DNA of 64,000 nt from Sporocytophaga myxococcoides DSM 11118 (GTDB lineage: Bacteria; Bacteroidota; Bacteroidia; Cytophagales; Cytophagaceae). The position numbers and the translations under genes were made by a program. Location: the NCBI RefSeq assembly GCF_000426725.1, contig NZ_AUFX01000011.1, positions 244,356 to 308,355 on the forward strand, given 5' to 3'. Below the pieces are notes generated by a model that worked only from the letters and a program-made list of their open reading frames with translations, was not told the origin of the DNA and searched no databases. Below, piece by piece: positions 16,275-25,752 of the stretch (positions are counted from its first letter, which is position 1; each line of letters begins with the position of its first letter).

Positions 16275-17920
16275 TTTTGAGTAACCTTAAAATAAGAAAG
16301 TTAGAGTATAAAAGGATTTTCCTTTTTATAGCTTTTGTTTTGGTTGGCTTTAAAGTCAGTGCACAGGATAATCTTGTTGAAATACCTGACGAAAACCTTA
16401 GAGCAAAACTTGAGAAGGATTATTCTGCTTATATGAAAGATGGTAAGCTGGATACTATTAAGGCAAAAGATTTATATGGTGAGCTGAATCTGGAATACTC
16501 AAACATTAATGATGCTAACGGAATATCTTACTTTACCAACGTCTATACACTCAAATTGGGTTTTAATCACCTTACAACAATTCCGGATATTTCACGACTT
16601 ACTAATTTGAGATTATTATACCTGTACAATAATAATATCGCGGAATTACCCGATCTGACTACTCTTGTTAATTTAGAGGATTTTCAGGTTTATAATAACC
16701 AGCTTAAAAAATTACCGGCTTTACCTCCTCCTTCTGCAAATTTAAAAACTTTGTCATGTGGCAATAATCAATTGACGGAAATGCCTGATCTTTCAGGTTA
16801 TGTAAATTTGGAAATACTTGTTGCCGGAAATAATCCGATGCCTGTATTTCAAAATGTATCTGCTTTAAAAAATCTTAAACAGCTACATTTAAACCATCTT
16901 GGATTAGACACCATCATAGGTCTGAAAGATCTGAACTTTCTGGAAGTATTATTTATACAAGGCAACAATCTGAAAGATCTATCAGACCTTAAAGCTAATA
17001 CAACTCTAAAAGTCTTTAATGTTTCAAATAACAAGTTATCTAGCCTTCCGGATCTGCTAGCAAAATTCAACTTGGACAACGTGAATATTTCTGATAATTA
17101 TCTCACGTTTGAAGACATCTTACCTCTTAAAAATCACCCTCAGTTTAGCAAGTTCATTTATACTCCTCAAAAGCCCTTTATAATTGATCAGAACCTAGAG
17201 TTGAAAGACCAAACCGAACCTTTCATATATGATCCGAAGGTCGATGCGACGCTACCTGTAACGTATCAATGGTTTAAAAATGGGATTGCTGACAATACCA
17301 ATAAATCCTCAGCGCTCACTTTATCTCCTCTAACTCCAGAGCAGTCTGGAGAATATTATCAGGAAATAAGATTGATGGCCCTACCTTCACTGGTACTCAA
17401 AAGTACTAATTTGGTGTTGACAGTAAAGCCATGTATTGAATTGTCCTATAAATCAATAAATATTCTTTCTGAAAATTGCAAAGAAGGTTATTCAATAGAG
17501 TTGCAAGGAGTTGAGTATAAGGGAGGAACTCCACCTTATCGTTTTGGCATCAAATCAGTCACAAAAGCTGATACTCTTACTCTTGATAATTTCCATTACA
17601 ATAACCTGGAGGCAGGCATATACAAATTTACTGTTAATGACCAGTTTAATTGTAAAGGTTCTACATCATCATTCACCCTTCAGAAACCAAAAGATTGTCA
17701 AGCTGTATTCAGTCCCAATGGTGATGGTTATATGGACTCTTATTTTATCGAAGTTCCGGGCAAAATTAAAATACTGGATTCAGGAAGAAATTTAATCAGA
17801 GAGCTTGTTGCTCCTGCTGTCTGGGATGGAACAAAAACAGATGGTTCAATGGCAGATGCTGGTTATTATGCTATTGTCGTTGATGAAAACAAAGTAATCA
17901 ATATTACTTTAATTCGTTAA
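16271..17920 (+). CDS. Secreted leucine-rich-repeat protein with T9SS type-B sorting domain
   Basis: The ATG overlaps the preceding stop by four bases (ATGA). A signal peptide (IFLFIAFVLVGFKVSAQ) precedes about nine LRRs (residues ~55-270; units such as LTNLRLLYLYNNNIAELPDL), an Ig-like domain (TYQWFKNGIADN ... SGEYYQEI), a SprB-like repeat (YKGGTPPYRFGI ... LEAGIYKFTVNDQFNC) and a type-B tail (FSPNGDGYMDSY ... PAVWDGTKTDG ... AGYYAIVVDE). It is therefore exported by T9SS and likely anchored on the surface with PorP/SprF help. LRR adhesins of this type are linked to substrate binding or gliding; its own target is unknown. Confidence 0.88.
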   Translation: MILSNLKIRKLEYKRIFLFIAFVLVGFKVSAQDNLVEIPDENLRAKLEKDYSAYMKDGKLDTIKAKDLYGELNLEYSNINDANGISYFTNVYTLKLGFNHLTTIPDISRLTNLRLLYLYNNNIAELPDLTTLVNLEDFQVYNNQLKKLPALPPPSANLKTLSCGNNQLTEMPDLSGYVNLEILVAGNNPMPVFQNVSALKNLKQLHLNHLGLDTIIGLKDLNFLEVLFIQGNNLKDLSDLKANTTLKVFNVSNNKLSSLPDLLAKFNLDNVNISDNYLTFEDILPLKNHPQFSKFIYTPQKPFIIDQNLELKDQTEPFIYDPKVDATLPVTYQWFKNGIADNTNKSSALTLSPLTPEQSGEYYQEIRLMALPSLVLKSTNLVLTVKPCIELSYKSINILSENCKEGYSIELQGVEYKGGTPPYRFGIKSVTKADTLTLDNFHYNNLEAGIYKFTVNDQFNCKGSTSSFTLQKPKDCQAVFSPNGDGYMDSYFIEVPGKIKILDSGRNLIRELVAPAVWDGTKTDGSMADAGYYAIVVDENKVINITLIR

Positions 17921-17950
17921 CCGGCAATCGACATTTTCGAAACTTTTCAC

Positions 17951-18505
17951 TTACCAGTATTTATAAAAAGCAATACATTCCCTAAACATCGAATAAAAAT
18001 CCCTCCACTCGAAGAAGTCCGCGTGGACACCATAGACTTGCCCGGCGCCAACTTTCTTAAGTAAATGTTTAGTTCGGGAAATATGATAATATTGAGATAC
18101 AACAGTAACACTACTCAGATGATGCGTCTTACTTAACTCCATATAATTATTAGCAGTTTGTAAAGTATTATTTCCAAGATCATCTGCTATTACATTGTCA
18201 ACTGGAACTCCCCGATCAATAAGGTACTTTTTCATCTCAGTTCCTTCATAATACCCTTCCTTGCCCAAACCACCGGAAACAATAATGATTGATGATGGAT
18301 TTTCACGAAATAACTGAAGACCTTTATCCACGCGAGCTTTTAATCTCGGAGAAAGTGTTCCGTCTTTATTAACTTTATTACCAAGTATCAGAATACAATC
18401 CGTTTTTACTTCATCGTCCATAAGACCGTCTGCAGCAATAAAAATGGATTGTGTCAAAAAGAGGCTGATTACGGCAAATGCTAAATATTTAAAAGTTCTT
18501 TTCAT
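17951..18505 (-). CDS. SanA/YdcF/ElyC-family (DUF218) envelope protein
   Basis: The 184-residue protein has one N-terminal transmembrane helix (YLAFAVISLFLTQSIFIA) and a DUF218 domain: DCILILGNKVNKDGTLSPRLKARVD, SSIIIVSGGLGKEGYYEGTEM and DDLGNNTLQTANNYMEL are close to Escherichia coli SanA. Relatives affect cell-envelope barrier function and peptidoglycan precursor handling. It is the last gene of a five-gene run on the minus strand, 19 bases after YkgJ, and converges with the LRR gene. Confidence 0.85.
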   Translation of the reverse strand: MKRTFKYLAFAVISLFLTQSIFIAADGLMDDEVKTDCILILGNKVNKDGTLSPRLKARVDKGLQLFRENPSSIIIVSGGLGKEGYYEGTEMKKYLIDRGVPVDNVIADDLGNNTLQTANNYMELSKTHHLSSVTVVSQYYHISRTKHLLKKVGAGQVYGVHADFFEWRDFYSMFRECIAFYKYW

Positions 18506-18524
18506 CTAAAAATTAAAGGAAAGA

Positions 18525-19022
18525 CTATTTACCAAAATCCAGTTTTACTTTCAGTCTTTCTACAATTTCATAGACAGCTGGACAAACCTGAGTATTTTTA
18601 AGAGTAAGGCTAAGGATCTGACGGAATCTTTTTCTATTGGTATGAGGATACTCTCTGCAAGCCGTAGGTCTTGATTCATAGACCAGACAATAATTCTCCC
18701 CATCAAGAAAAGGACATGGGGAGGAATTCAATACATAATCATTATCTTCATCCAAATGCAAATATTGATCTATAAATTCAGAAGGCTTCACTCTTAGTTT
18801 CCTTGCTACCCTTTCAATATCTGCCTGATAAAATATAGGGCTTGTGGTTTTGCAACAATTTGCACAGGCAAGACAATCTACTTCTTCAAAAACATCTTTA
18901 TGAACTGGATGCACGATTTTGTCCAGCTGATCTGGAGAAATTTTCTTCAGCTTATCAAAAAACTTTTTATTAATCATCTCCGCAACCTTGCCCTTCTCTT
19001 TTATTTCTTCCGGTTTAAACAT
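18525..19022 (-). CDS. YkgJ-family cysteine-cluster protein
   Basis: The 165-residue protein carries the CxxCxxCC cluster (CLACANCCKTT), then CPFLDGENYCLVYESRPTACREYP, the signature of the YkgJ/UPF0153 zinc- or iron-binding family. These eight cysteines are thought to hold a metal cluster; the reaction is unknown. Its start overlaps the stop of the upstream oxidoreductase gene by eight bases, so the two are almost certainly co-translated. Confidence 0.85.
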   Translation of the reverse strand: MFKPEEIKEKGKVAEMINKKFFDKLKKISPDQLDKIVHPVHKDVFEEVDCLACANCCKTTSPIFYQADIERVARKLRVKPSEFIDQYLHLDEDNDYVLNSSPCPFLDGENYCLVYESRPTACREYPHTNRKRFRQILSLTLKNTQVCPAVYEIVERLKVKLDFGK

Positions 19023-20061
19023 TACTTAAATCAATAGTTATTTTTTCTTCACTGCTTACCTTGGCGAGCTCAATCAGCTTAATCACATAATGGGCTTCTT
19101 CGGGTTTTACTAGCAGCTCCCCCCCATTTCTGATAGCCTGTGCAAGGTTCCTGTAGAAATAAGGATAATTTCCTCTTTCAGAAGGATATTCAGATTCTTC
19201 ACAATCCGTATTTCTGACAAATCCTGGAGTAGGAACAGTTTCTTTTTCCCATGCAGCATCTCTTGGGAACAATCCCTGTTTCAGAGCAGCTTCCTGTGGG
19301 TCCAGATCATAACGAAAGTAAGTTAATTTAGAGCCTTCCACATAAAGCTGAGGTGTTTTTTCTTCTACAAGCATGCCTGCCTTTACTACAGCTTTGAATC
19401 CGCTATACTGAAGAGTTATCTCAAAGAAATCATCTACTACAGCGTCTGGTCTTTGTCTTTCAATCTTTGCAGTAATTGTCTGCGGTCTTCCCCAAAGATA
19501 AATCGTCTGATCCAGCAAATGTACTCCAAGATCATATAGCAAGCCGCCTCCAGGGGTTTCTTTCTCTCTCCAGGAATCTTTAATCGCAGGACGAAAACGA
19601 TCAAAGTGTGCTTCATAGTGCCTGATTTTTCCGAAACCGTTCTCTTCTTTTATCTTTTTAATTGTAAGCAAACCCGCATCAAGTCTTCTGTTTTGATATA
19701 CGGTAAGGATCTTTCCTGTCTCTTTAGAAATTTTAATTAACTGCTCGGCATCACCAGAAGTAACGGTTATTGGCTTATCTACTACTACATGTTTCCCCTT
19801 CTCCATAGCTTCTTTGGCCATTGAAAAATGAAACTCATTGGGAGTTGTAATAACGATCAATTCTATTTCAGGATCATTTGTTAATTCTGAGAAAGTTCTG
19901 AGCACCTTCACTTCTGGGAACTTCAGCTTTGATTGTTCTTTATGTCTTTCCTGAACATTGGTTAATTTAAATTCAGGTGAACTTGCGATAAAAGGTGCAT
20001 GATAAAATTCACCTGCGGCTCCATATCCCGCTATTGCTGTATTGATCGGCTTTATTGACAT
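19015..20061 (-). CDS. Gfo/Idh/MocA-family NAD(P)-dependent oxidoreductase
   Basis: The 348-residue protein starts with a Rossmann dinucleotide-binding motif (AIAGYGAAGEFYHAPFI), then IVITTPNEFHFSMAKEAMEKGKHVVVDKPIT (the EKP-like motif with catalytic Lys) and GGGLLYDLGVHLLDQ (the conserved Gly-His segment). The layout and the HAPF motif match the YdgJ-like sugar or inositol dehydrogenases. It sits between an OmpA-PD40 protein (3-base gap) and YkgJ (8-base overlap). The substrate cannot be told from sequence. Confidence 0.88.
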   Translation of the reverse strand: MSIKPINTAIAGYGAAGEFYHAPFIASSPEFKLTNVQERHKEQSKLKFPEVKVLRTFSELTNDPEIELIVITTPNEFHFSMAKEAMEKGKHVVVDKPITVTSGDAEQLIKISKETGKILTVYQNRRLDAGLLTIKKIKEENGFGKIRHYEAHFDRFRPAIKDSWREKETPGGGLLYDLGVHLLDQTIYLWGRPQTITAKIERQRPDAVVDDFFEITLQYSGFKAVVKAGMLVEEKTPQLYVEGSKLTYFRYDLDPQEAALKQGLFPRDAAWEKETVPTPGFVRNTDCEESEYPSERGNYPYFYRNLAQAIRNGGELLVKPEEAHYVIKLIELAKVSSEEKITIDLSNV

Positions 20062-20064
20062 ATT

Positions 20065-21567
20065 TCAGATTTTCAATATTTTGAATTCAACCCTTCGGTT
20101 TTTTGCACGGTTTTCATCAGAATCATTTGGCACTGCCGGCATAGTTTTACCAAATCCTTTGGCTACGAGTCTTTCAGGTTTAATTCCTTTTGAAGTAAGA
20201 TACTTTACAACTGATTCTGCTCTGTTTTGAGATAACTTATTATTGTAATCATCACTTCCCTTATCGTCCGTATGTGCGGAGATTTCCACGACAAGACTCT
20301 TGTTTACCTTCATCAGATCCACGACCCTGTCCAGCTCAAAAAAGGAAGTTGAAGACAAAGAAGAAGAATCAAAATCGAAGAAAATATTATTTAATACAAA
20401 AGAAGTATTTTTCTTGAGAGGCTTCAATTTAACGCTTTTTTCAAACTTCTGATACCTTTTTACTGAATCAACTTTTAAGACCTCAGAATGAAAAGTATGG
20501 CCTTTGGAGCTTATAGAAAAATCATAGGTTTGACCTTCCTCAATATATACTTGATACTTACCGGTAACAGAATCATTGGTAACTTCCGATACCTTTTCTT
20601 TGGTTTTAAAATTATTAAGCTGAACGCTTGAAGCAATTGGCTTGCTTGTTTCTTCATCCTTTATAATCCCCTCGACAGAAATCACTTTTTCAGGTCGGAA
20701 CTCACCAGGTAATTCCACCTTATAAATATCGTCCTTATTATTACTTGTAGTAGATGAAAGGTAAATAACGTCACCTGAAGCAGGAACGGAAATCAGTTCA
20801 TCATCCTTGGCTGTATTTATAAAATCCAATGGCACGGGTTTAGTCCATTTGCCATATTTAAATTTAGATTCATAAAGATCGTAACCGCCTTTTCCGTCGG
20901 ATTTATATGAAGAATAAATCAGCGTTTTACCATCTGCCATTATTCTTGGGTATCCTTCACAACCGGAATTTACCGGGTAAGGTAAAGGAATCGGATTTAT
21001 AAAAAATACTCCCTGTCTTGTGGCCTTAAAAAGTTTGCAGCACCGCTGGCCGGTTGAGGTATTTTTTTCACCCGCTCTCATGAAATAAAGGATTTTACCA
21101 TCCGGAGATAAAGAAGGAAAGCCATCGTAACCGGCAGAATTAACAGGTTTACCAAGATTTTTAGGTGCGCTCCAGTTATTGCCGGTTCGTTTGCTATACC
21201 AAATATCAATACCTCCCATGCCACCTTTCATATTTGAGGTAAAGAACAATGTAGAGCCATCATAGCTAAGACAAGGCCCTCCTAAGAAATCATCGGGACC
21301 AACAACATTATTAATAGTTATTATATCCACCGGTTTTGACCAAACTCCTGGCTGTACCTGGGTTGTCATGTACAATCTCCAACGTCCACCTTTATCGGAT
21401 TCAAAAATCAATGTATTTCCATCCGCACTGATGGTTGGAGCAAATTCAGAACTTTCTAGAGTATTTACAGGATTGCCCAGGGTTTGCAGATTGGTACTTG
21501 AGTTTTTTTGACTAAAGGCAATGAAGGAAAGAAAATTTAATACGACCAGAAATAGCTTTTTTTTCAT
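20065..21567 (-). CDS. OmpA-family protein with PD40 beta-propeller (PorE-like)
   Basis: The 500-residue protein has a signal peptide (KKLFLVVLNFLSFIAFSQ), WD40-like PD40 repeats (SADGNTLIFESDKGGRW, SYDGSTLFFTSNMKGG, SPDGKILYFM, ADGKTLIYSSYKSDG), a carboxypeptidase-regulatory-like module (VEGIIKDEETSKPIASSVQL) and a C-terminal OmpA domain (NNIFFDFDSSSL, ISAHTDDKGSDDYN, NRAKNRRVEF) that binds peptidoglycan. This resembles PorE and other T9SS- or gliding-linked periplasmic proteins, but lacks an evident TPR part. It precedes the oxidoreductase gene by 3 bases. Confidence 0.88.
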   Translation of the reverse strand: MKKKLFLVVLNFLSFIAFSQKNSSTNLQTLGNPVNTLESSEFAPTISADGNTLIFESDKGGRWRLYMTTQVQPGVWSKPVDIITINNVVGPDDFLGGPCLSYDGSTLFFTSNMKGGMGGIDIWYSKRTGNNWSAPKNLGKPVNSAGYDGFPSLSPDGKILYFMRAGEKNTSTGQRCCKLFKATRQGVFFINPIPLPYPVNSGCEGYPRIMADGKTLIYSSYKSDGKGGYDLYESKFKYGKWTKPVPLDFINTAKDDELISVPASGDVIYLSSTTSNNKDDIYKVELPGEFRPEKVISVEGIIKDEETSKPIASSVQLNNFKTKEKVSEVTNDSVTGKYQVYIEEGQTYDFSISSKGHTFHSEVLKVDSVKRYQKFEKSVKLKPLKKNTSFVLNNIFFDFDSSSLSSTSFFELDRVVDLMKVNKSLVVEISAHTDDKGSDDYNNKLSQNRAESVVKYLTSKGIKPERLVAKGFGKTMPAVPNDSDENRAKNRRVEFKILKI

Positions 21568-21573
21568 ACAGTA

Positions 21574-21834
21574 TCAGTTTTCAGAATCAGGGAGGCCCTG
21601 TAACTTACTTTTTACGATCAAAAAGAAGAGATAAGCCATTCCGATTCCAAAAAACATACTAAAAATAAAATATTCCTGCCCGATAAAATTGAGCACTAAA
21701 ACAATACCACTTAGTTCACCACAAATCCATGCAAGAAAACCAAAGACCATCCATTGCATGGATGATTGCCCTTTTTCTTTTGCCAGTTTACCTATATTCT
21801 TCAATAAGAAATACAATACAACTATTTCAATCAT
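21574..21834 (-). CDS. Small two-to-three-helix membrane protein
   Basis: The 86-residue protein starts with MIEIVVLYFLLKNIGKLAKEKGQS, then two further hydrophobic helices (WMVFGFLAWICGELSGIVLVLNFI and YFIFSMFFGIGMAYLFFLIV). It lies 6 bases before the OmpA-PD40 gene and probably opens that operon. No known domain recognised; similar small membrane proteins are frequent in Bacteroidota. Confidence 0.65.
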   Translation of the reverse strand: MIEIVVLYFLLKNIGKLAKEKGQSSMQWMVFGFLAWICGELSGIVLVLNFIGQEYFIFSMFFGIGMAYLFFLIVKSKLQGLPDSEN

Positions 21835-21908
21835 TCTGCTATATTTTCTCTATTTCAGGAGAGATTTATTATGATAAATGAGGGAACAAAATTATTCAAT
21901 AATTTGAA

Positions 21909-22511
21909 TTAACCTTCCTTGTTTTTCTTTTCCTTTCTGATTCTGATTAAAAGTGGGAGAATAAATATTAAAACGATGCCAAGGAGAATTACTTCAAGAT
22001 AGCTTTTTAAAAATGGGAACGTTTTTCCCAGATAAAAACCAACCAGAATAATTGTATTTACATAAATGGTACAACCAATCGTAGTCATGGTAAAAAAGCG
22101 CATGTAAGGCTGATCTATAGCGCCGTTCATTAGTGGATTAACGGTCCTGATAATTGGGAAAAAGCGTCCTATAATAATTGCAACAGGCCCATATTTTCTA
22201 TAGAATGCTTTGGCTCTGTCTAGGTAACTTTTTTTAAAAATAAAGCTATCTTCTCTGTTAAACAGGTGCCTTCTGGTTTTCATGCCTATTGTATAACCTG
22301 TGAGATCTCCGCCAACGGAGACTAATGTCAGGGTAATCATTAAAAGTGGTAAAGGCACATTAAGCACCTCACTTCCGGACAAAAGTCCTGCTGTAAAAAG
22401 AAGCGTTTCTCCACCGGGGATCAATATGCCAATGAGCAAACCAGTCTCTAAAAATACGAGTACCAGAAGAATGGCAAATCCACCAAATTCAATAATTGAT
22501 TCAGGCCCCAA
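21909..22511 (-). CDS. DedA-family membrane protein
   Basis: The 200-residue protein has the DedA/VTT pattern: LETGLLIGILIPGGETLLFTAGLL near the N-terminus and YGPVAIIIGRFFPIIRTVNPLMNGA (the G-R-F-x-P motif) in the middle, with four to five membrane helices. DedA proteins are phospholipid or undecaprenyl-phosphate flippases at the inner membrane. Upstream of the five-gene operon (74-base gap); a weakly supported small gene begins 90 bases beyond its start on the other strand. Confidence 0.9.
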   Translation of the reverse strand: MGPESIIEFGGFAILLVLVFLETGLLIGILIPGGETLLFTAGLLSGSEVLNVPLPLLMITLTLVSVGGDLTGYTIGMKTRRHLFNREDSFIFKKSYLDRAKAFYRKYGPVAIIIGRFFPIIRTVNPLMNGAIDQPYMRFFTMTTIGCTIYVNTIILVGFYLGKTFPFLKSYLEVILLGIVLIFILPLLIRIRKEKKNKEG

Positions 22512-22601
22512 ATTCTAAAAATTTAAATGCAATTATCTTCTCGTATTTTAACAATGAAGAGGTCTGTTTAGTTAATATTAAAACTAAGCCAAAACAAAGA
22601 A

Positions 22602-22697
22602 ATGGGAACAATAATAAGAACAATTGTCATAATTGCCTTAATTGGTGTATTGATCATTTTCCTTGCTGTGGCCGGTATACTAGATGCAATCTTTTAG
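22602..22697 (+). CDS. Possible 31-residue single-helix membrane peptide
   Basis: An ATG at 22602 opens a frame of 31 codons encoding MGTIIRTIVIIALIGVLIIF and LAVAGILDAIF, almost entirely one hydrophobic helix with one Arg near the N-terminus. AAAGAA sits just before the ATG; no other gene occupies this gap, and the frame stops 4 bases before the convergent TerB-like gene. Short hydrophobic peptides like this occur in many bacteria, but chance cannot be excluded from one genome. Confidence 0.4.
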   Translation: MGTIIRTIVIIALIGVLIIFLAVAGILDAIF

Positions 22698-22701
22698 AAA
22701 A

Positions 22702-23076
22702 CTAAAAGCGTTGCACATCCTTCTTAAACCTGGAAATAATAGATCTCTCCTCTACTGATGTTTCATTAAAAGCTTCAGCAACCCTTTCCATGAAACTTAT
22801 GCATTTTGATTTCATACTTTGAGTAAAATCAAAATGAAACCTGTTAGCTTCAAGGGTATCTAATGCGTAATTGTACGCATCTTCTAAAGGAATATTAGCC
22901 TTTTCCAACTTATTGAACATCTGGTCAATCCATTCAATATCACTATCTCCCAGCTGAAACTCCCTTTGCGCCAGGTTTTTAATCGTTTCTTTTTCCTCTA
23001 GTTGAATTGCACCATCAGCCTTTGCAATTGAGTATGCCAGGCTTCCCATAGCTACGTGAATATTTTGTGTCGACAT
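22702..23076 (-). CDS. TerB-like (tellurite-resistance TerB fold) protein
   Basis: I choose the ATG at 23076 (MSTQNIHVAMGSLAYSIAKADGAI), which leaves 124 residues; 13 further residues are open upstream but match nothing. The sequence AKADGAIQLEEKETIKNLAQREF is the typical first helix pair of the TerB fold with its acidic D-G-x-[IV]-x-x-x-E motif. TerB-like proteins are cytosolic helical bundles associated with membrane and metal stress. A single-gene unit, convergent with the small peptide gene. Confidence 0.72.
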   Translation of the reverse strand: MSTQNIHVAMGSLAYSIAKADGAIQLEEKETIKNLAQREFQLGDSDIEWIDQMFNKLEKANIPLEDAYNYALDTLEANRFHFDFTQSMKSKCISFMERVAEAFNETSVEERSIISRFKKDVQRF

Positions 23077-23172
23077 ATTTACTTGATTTTGGCCTATTCT
23101 ATATAAATATAACAATCGATTTCAATCCGGATTTGTTACATTTTTTCTTGAAATTCTACATAAAACTATAAC

Positions 23173-23203
23173 ACAAAAAAAATGCCTGAATTTCTTCAGG
23201 CAC
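23173..23203 (-). terminator. Rho-independent terminator of the TPR gene
   Basis: On the minus strand, a hairpin (TGCCTGAAGAAATTCAGGCA) is followed by eight to nine Ts, 31 bases after the stop codon of the TPR gene. It marks the end of the ExbB-TonB-PstS-TPR operon. Confidence 0.85.
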
Positions 23204-23233
23204 CTTTTAAATTAGTTTTTTTCTAAAATTCCG

Positions 23234-24793
23234 TTATTTTTTTCCGAGCGCTTGTTTAGCCATTTTATTTTCAGGATCAAGTTCCAATACCTTAGTCCAG
23301 TATTCATTGGATTTGGTTTTGTCTTTACTCAGAGAATAGTGATAAGCAAGATATGCATAAGAATCAATAAGTTCTTTTTTATTCTTCTGTACATCTGCCT
23401 GTGTTAATTCAATCACTTTTTCATAGTAAGGTTTGGCTTTGCCTTTATCAGGCGTGACGTCTCCTGCATAATTTGCTCTTGCCCTCCATAGGTATCCTGT
23501 TGAGGAAGTTGGAATAATTTCAACTATTTTAGCAAAAGCAGAATCAGCTAAAGAATAGTTTTTATCATAGTAATATGCTTTACCCAAATTTAGGTAATCC
23601 TGGGCAGTAGGAGCAATTTTGGTAAGTCTGATTGCAAACATCTCTGCCGCCTTGCCATATTGCTTACCTGTAAAATACATCCCTGCAACTTCACTGTATA
23701 ACTCAATTTTTGAAGTATCCTTTTCAATTGCTTTTTTATAATTGATTATAGCCAGTGAGTCATTTCCTGATTTAGAATAAATTTTACCCATGTACTCATA
23801 ATCCGTTCCTATAACCAGCTTGTCATTCGTTTTTTTCCAATACTCGTTCATATACTCAAGCCCCTTTGGAACATCGCCTGTTTCATAATAGCTATATCCA
23901 AGAAGTCTGTACAAAATTGGATTTGGATAATTATTTTTCTTAAGGTTTTCAAATATTGCCAAGGCATCTTTATAGTTTTCATTCAGGAAAAGAAATGATG
24001 CATATCGAAAATCATTGTCAGCATTTTTGTCTGTGTTTTCGACATATACCTTATAGCTGGCAATAGCTTTTTGATATTGTTTGGCGCGGTAGTATAAGTC
24101 CCCTATCTGACGATGAAACAATACATAATCCGGATTTTTTTCAAGGCCTTCATTGTAATATTTTAAGCCTTCGTTATAATTTCTTGCCTTGTTGTAAATA
24201 TTTCCGATTTTAAGATATGCCATAGGGAAGCCAGGTTTGGCATTCAAAGCTTTCTTAAAACTTTCAATTGCTTTGGAACCGTCATTTTTAGCAAGGTATG
24301 CATCCCCCATCAAAGAATAGTAATACGGATTTTTATCATCCTTACTTATCGCAGTTTGAAGTAATGAAATGGCTTTATCAGCATTTCTGTATTTAACTGA
24401 ATTAATATAAAACTCAGCAATACCAGCCTGGACTTTGGGATCTTTGGATTTTGATAAAGCTAAAGCTTTTTCAAAATAGTTTTCACCTGATTTATCATTG
24501 TTCTCATAAACTGATTTTCCCAAGGCAACATAGTAAAGAGCATTTTCATTTTTTGCAAGTGCCTGCTCTGCCACTATCTTTGCAGAATCCAGATTTCCTG
24601 TTTGATAATAAACATCAGAAAGCTGGAAAGCTATTTCAGGGTTTTTCTGATCCTTTTTACCCAATTCCACCAAAATCTTTTTGGCCTTTTCATACTGCTC
24701 TAGTTCTATGCTTTTAGTAGCATCCTGCACAGTCTGAGCATTCATCATCAATGTTTGCATTAATGCAAATCCAACTAAAATACCTTTTCTCAT
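23234..24793 (-). CDS. Exported tetratricopeptide-repeat (TPR) protein
   Basis: The 519-residue protein has a signal peptide (MRKGILVGFALMQTLMMNAQ) and a succession of about thirteen TPR units, for example PYYYSLMGDAYLAKNDGSKA and AYLKIGNIYNKARNYNEGLKYY. TPR arrays act as scaffolds for other proteins. It is the last gene of the ExbB-ExbD-ExbD-TonB-PstS-like operon, 16 bases downstream of the PstS-like gene, and is followed by a strong terminator. This gene order is common in Bacteroidota, but how the TPR protein helps the Ton complex is not known. Confidence 0.85.
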   Translation of the reverse strand: MRKGILVGFALMQTLMMNAQTVQDATKSIELEQYEKAKKILVELGKKDQKNPEIAFQLSDVYYQTGNLDSAKIVAEQALAKNENALYYVALGKSVYENNDKSGENYFEKALALSKSKDPKVQAGIAEFYINSVKYRNADKAISLLQTAISKDDKNPYYYSLMGDAYLAKNDGSKAIESFKKALNAKPGFPMAYLKIGNIYNKARNYNEGLKYYNEGLEKNPDYVLFHRQIGDLYYRAKQYQKAIASYKVYVENTDKNADNDFRYASFLFLNENYKDALAIFENLKKNNYPNPILYRLLGYSYYETGDVPKGLEYMNEYWKKTNDKLVIGTDYEYMGKIYSKSGNDSLAIINYKKAIEKDTSKIELYSEVAGMYFTGKQYGKAAEMFAIRLTKIAPTAQDYLNLGKAYYYDKNYSLADSAFAKIVEIIPTSSTGYLWRARANYAGDVTPDKGKAKPYYEKVIELTQADVQKNKKELIDSYAYLAYHYSLSKDKTKSNEYWTKVLELDPENKMAKQALGKK

Positions 24794-24809
24794 TGCTTGG
24801 TAAAATTTT

Positions 24810-25751
24810 TTATTCGTACTTAAACTCTATATCTCTACCTGGCATCTTTGCCGGTACTATTCCTGTTTTAAGGATTATTTTCTGTCCCCGATCACCTAGA
24901 ACGAAAGAAGCAAAGCCAGTCCTCAGGCCAGTTCTTGCCCCACTATAGATCAAGTATATGTTTCTTTTCAATGGATACGAGCCGTCAGCAATATTCCCTT
25001 GAAAGGGTAATGCAAACTTGTCTCTGTTGTCTTTATATAGACCTGCGACCCTTATTTGTTTGAAATAGTTATTAGAATCTTTGTCATCGGCGTCGCTCAA
25101 CCAAGATATGCCTATGATTCCCATTGCATTGTTATGACTTTTCACATAATCTATAACTCCAGCAACTGAGTCTGCAGAAAAAATCTCTACATTTTTAATA
25201 TCCAATCCCAGACTATCTTTAAGGAAAAACAAGTTTCCAGAGTTCCCCTGATCTGCAGCGATTACTATTTTACCCGATGGGAAAGAAGGATTGATTTCCT
25301 TCCAGGTTTTTATCTTGCCAGAAAGGATATCAGTGAGCTGATTAATGCTTAATAATGAATCTGGAAAATTTTTATTAAGGACCAAAGCAATTGCGTCTTT
25401 AGCCATTACATCTTGAATAACTTTGATTCCTTTCGCCTTAAAAGGAGATAATTCCTTTTCATTTAAAGGCCTACCAACGACTATCATTTCAGTTTGGCCT
25501 CTTAGAAAAGAATCAATTGCTGTTCTTTCAGAAGTGAAAGTAATGCCTATTTTAGCATTGGTGTATATACCTTCAAACGTATTTATTTCGGGAAGAAGCG
25601 CTGGCTTAAAGGAAGCGTCAGAAAAAATATGGATTTTCCCTCTTGTCGGAGTGTCTTCCGGTGCATCAATATTCTTGTTACTTTTCTCTTTGCAGGAAGA
25701 TGCCAGACATAGCAAAATAAAAAGCTGATATATCCGAAAATTTAATTGCAT
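24810..25751 (-). CDS. PstS-like substrate-binding lipoprotein in the Ton operon
   Basis: The start at 25751 (MQLNFRIYQLFILLCLASSC) gives a clean lipobox (LASSC), so this is a lipoprotein; a longer frame to 25799 is rejected as it would overlap the upstream gene and spoil the signal. The 313-residue protein resembles phosphate-binding PstS: SDASFKPALLPEI, ADQGNSGNLFFLKDSLG (oxyanion loop), NAMGIIGISWLSD and LRTGFASFVLGDRGQKIIL. No PstABC genes are near; instead it is cotranscribed with ExbB/ExbD/TonB, a recurrent arrangement in Bacteroidota. Its ligand and role in the Ton system are unknown. Confidence 0.8.
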   Translation of the reverse strand: MQLNFRIYQLFILLCLASSCKEKSNKNIDAPEDTPTRGKIHIFSDASFKPALLPEINTFEGIYTNAKIGITFTSERTAIDSFLRGQTEMIVVGRPLNEKELSPFKAKGIKVIQDVMAKDAIALVLNKNFPDSLLSINQLTDILSGKIKTWKEINPSFPSGKIVIAADQGNSGNLFFLKDSLGLDIKNVEIFSADSVAGVIDYVKSHNNAMGIIGISWLSDADDKDSNNYFKQIRVAGLYKDNRDKFALPFQGNIADGSYPLKRNIYLIYSGARTGLRTGFASFVLGDRGQKIILKTGIVPAKMPGRDIEFKYE

Positions 25752-25752
25752 T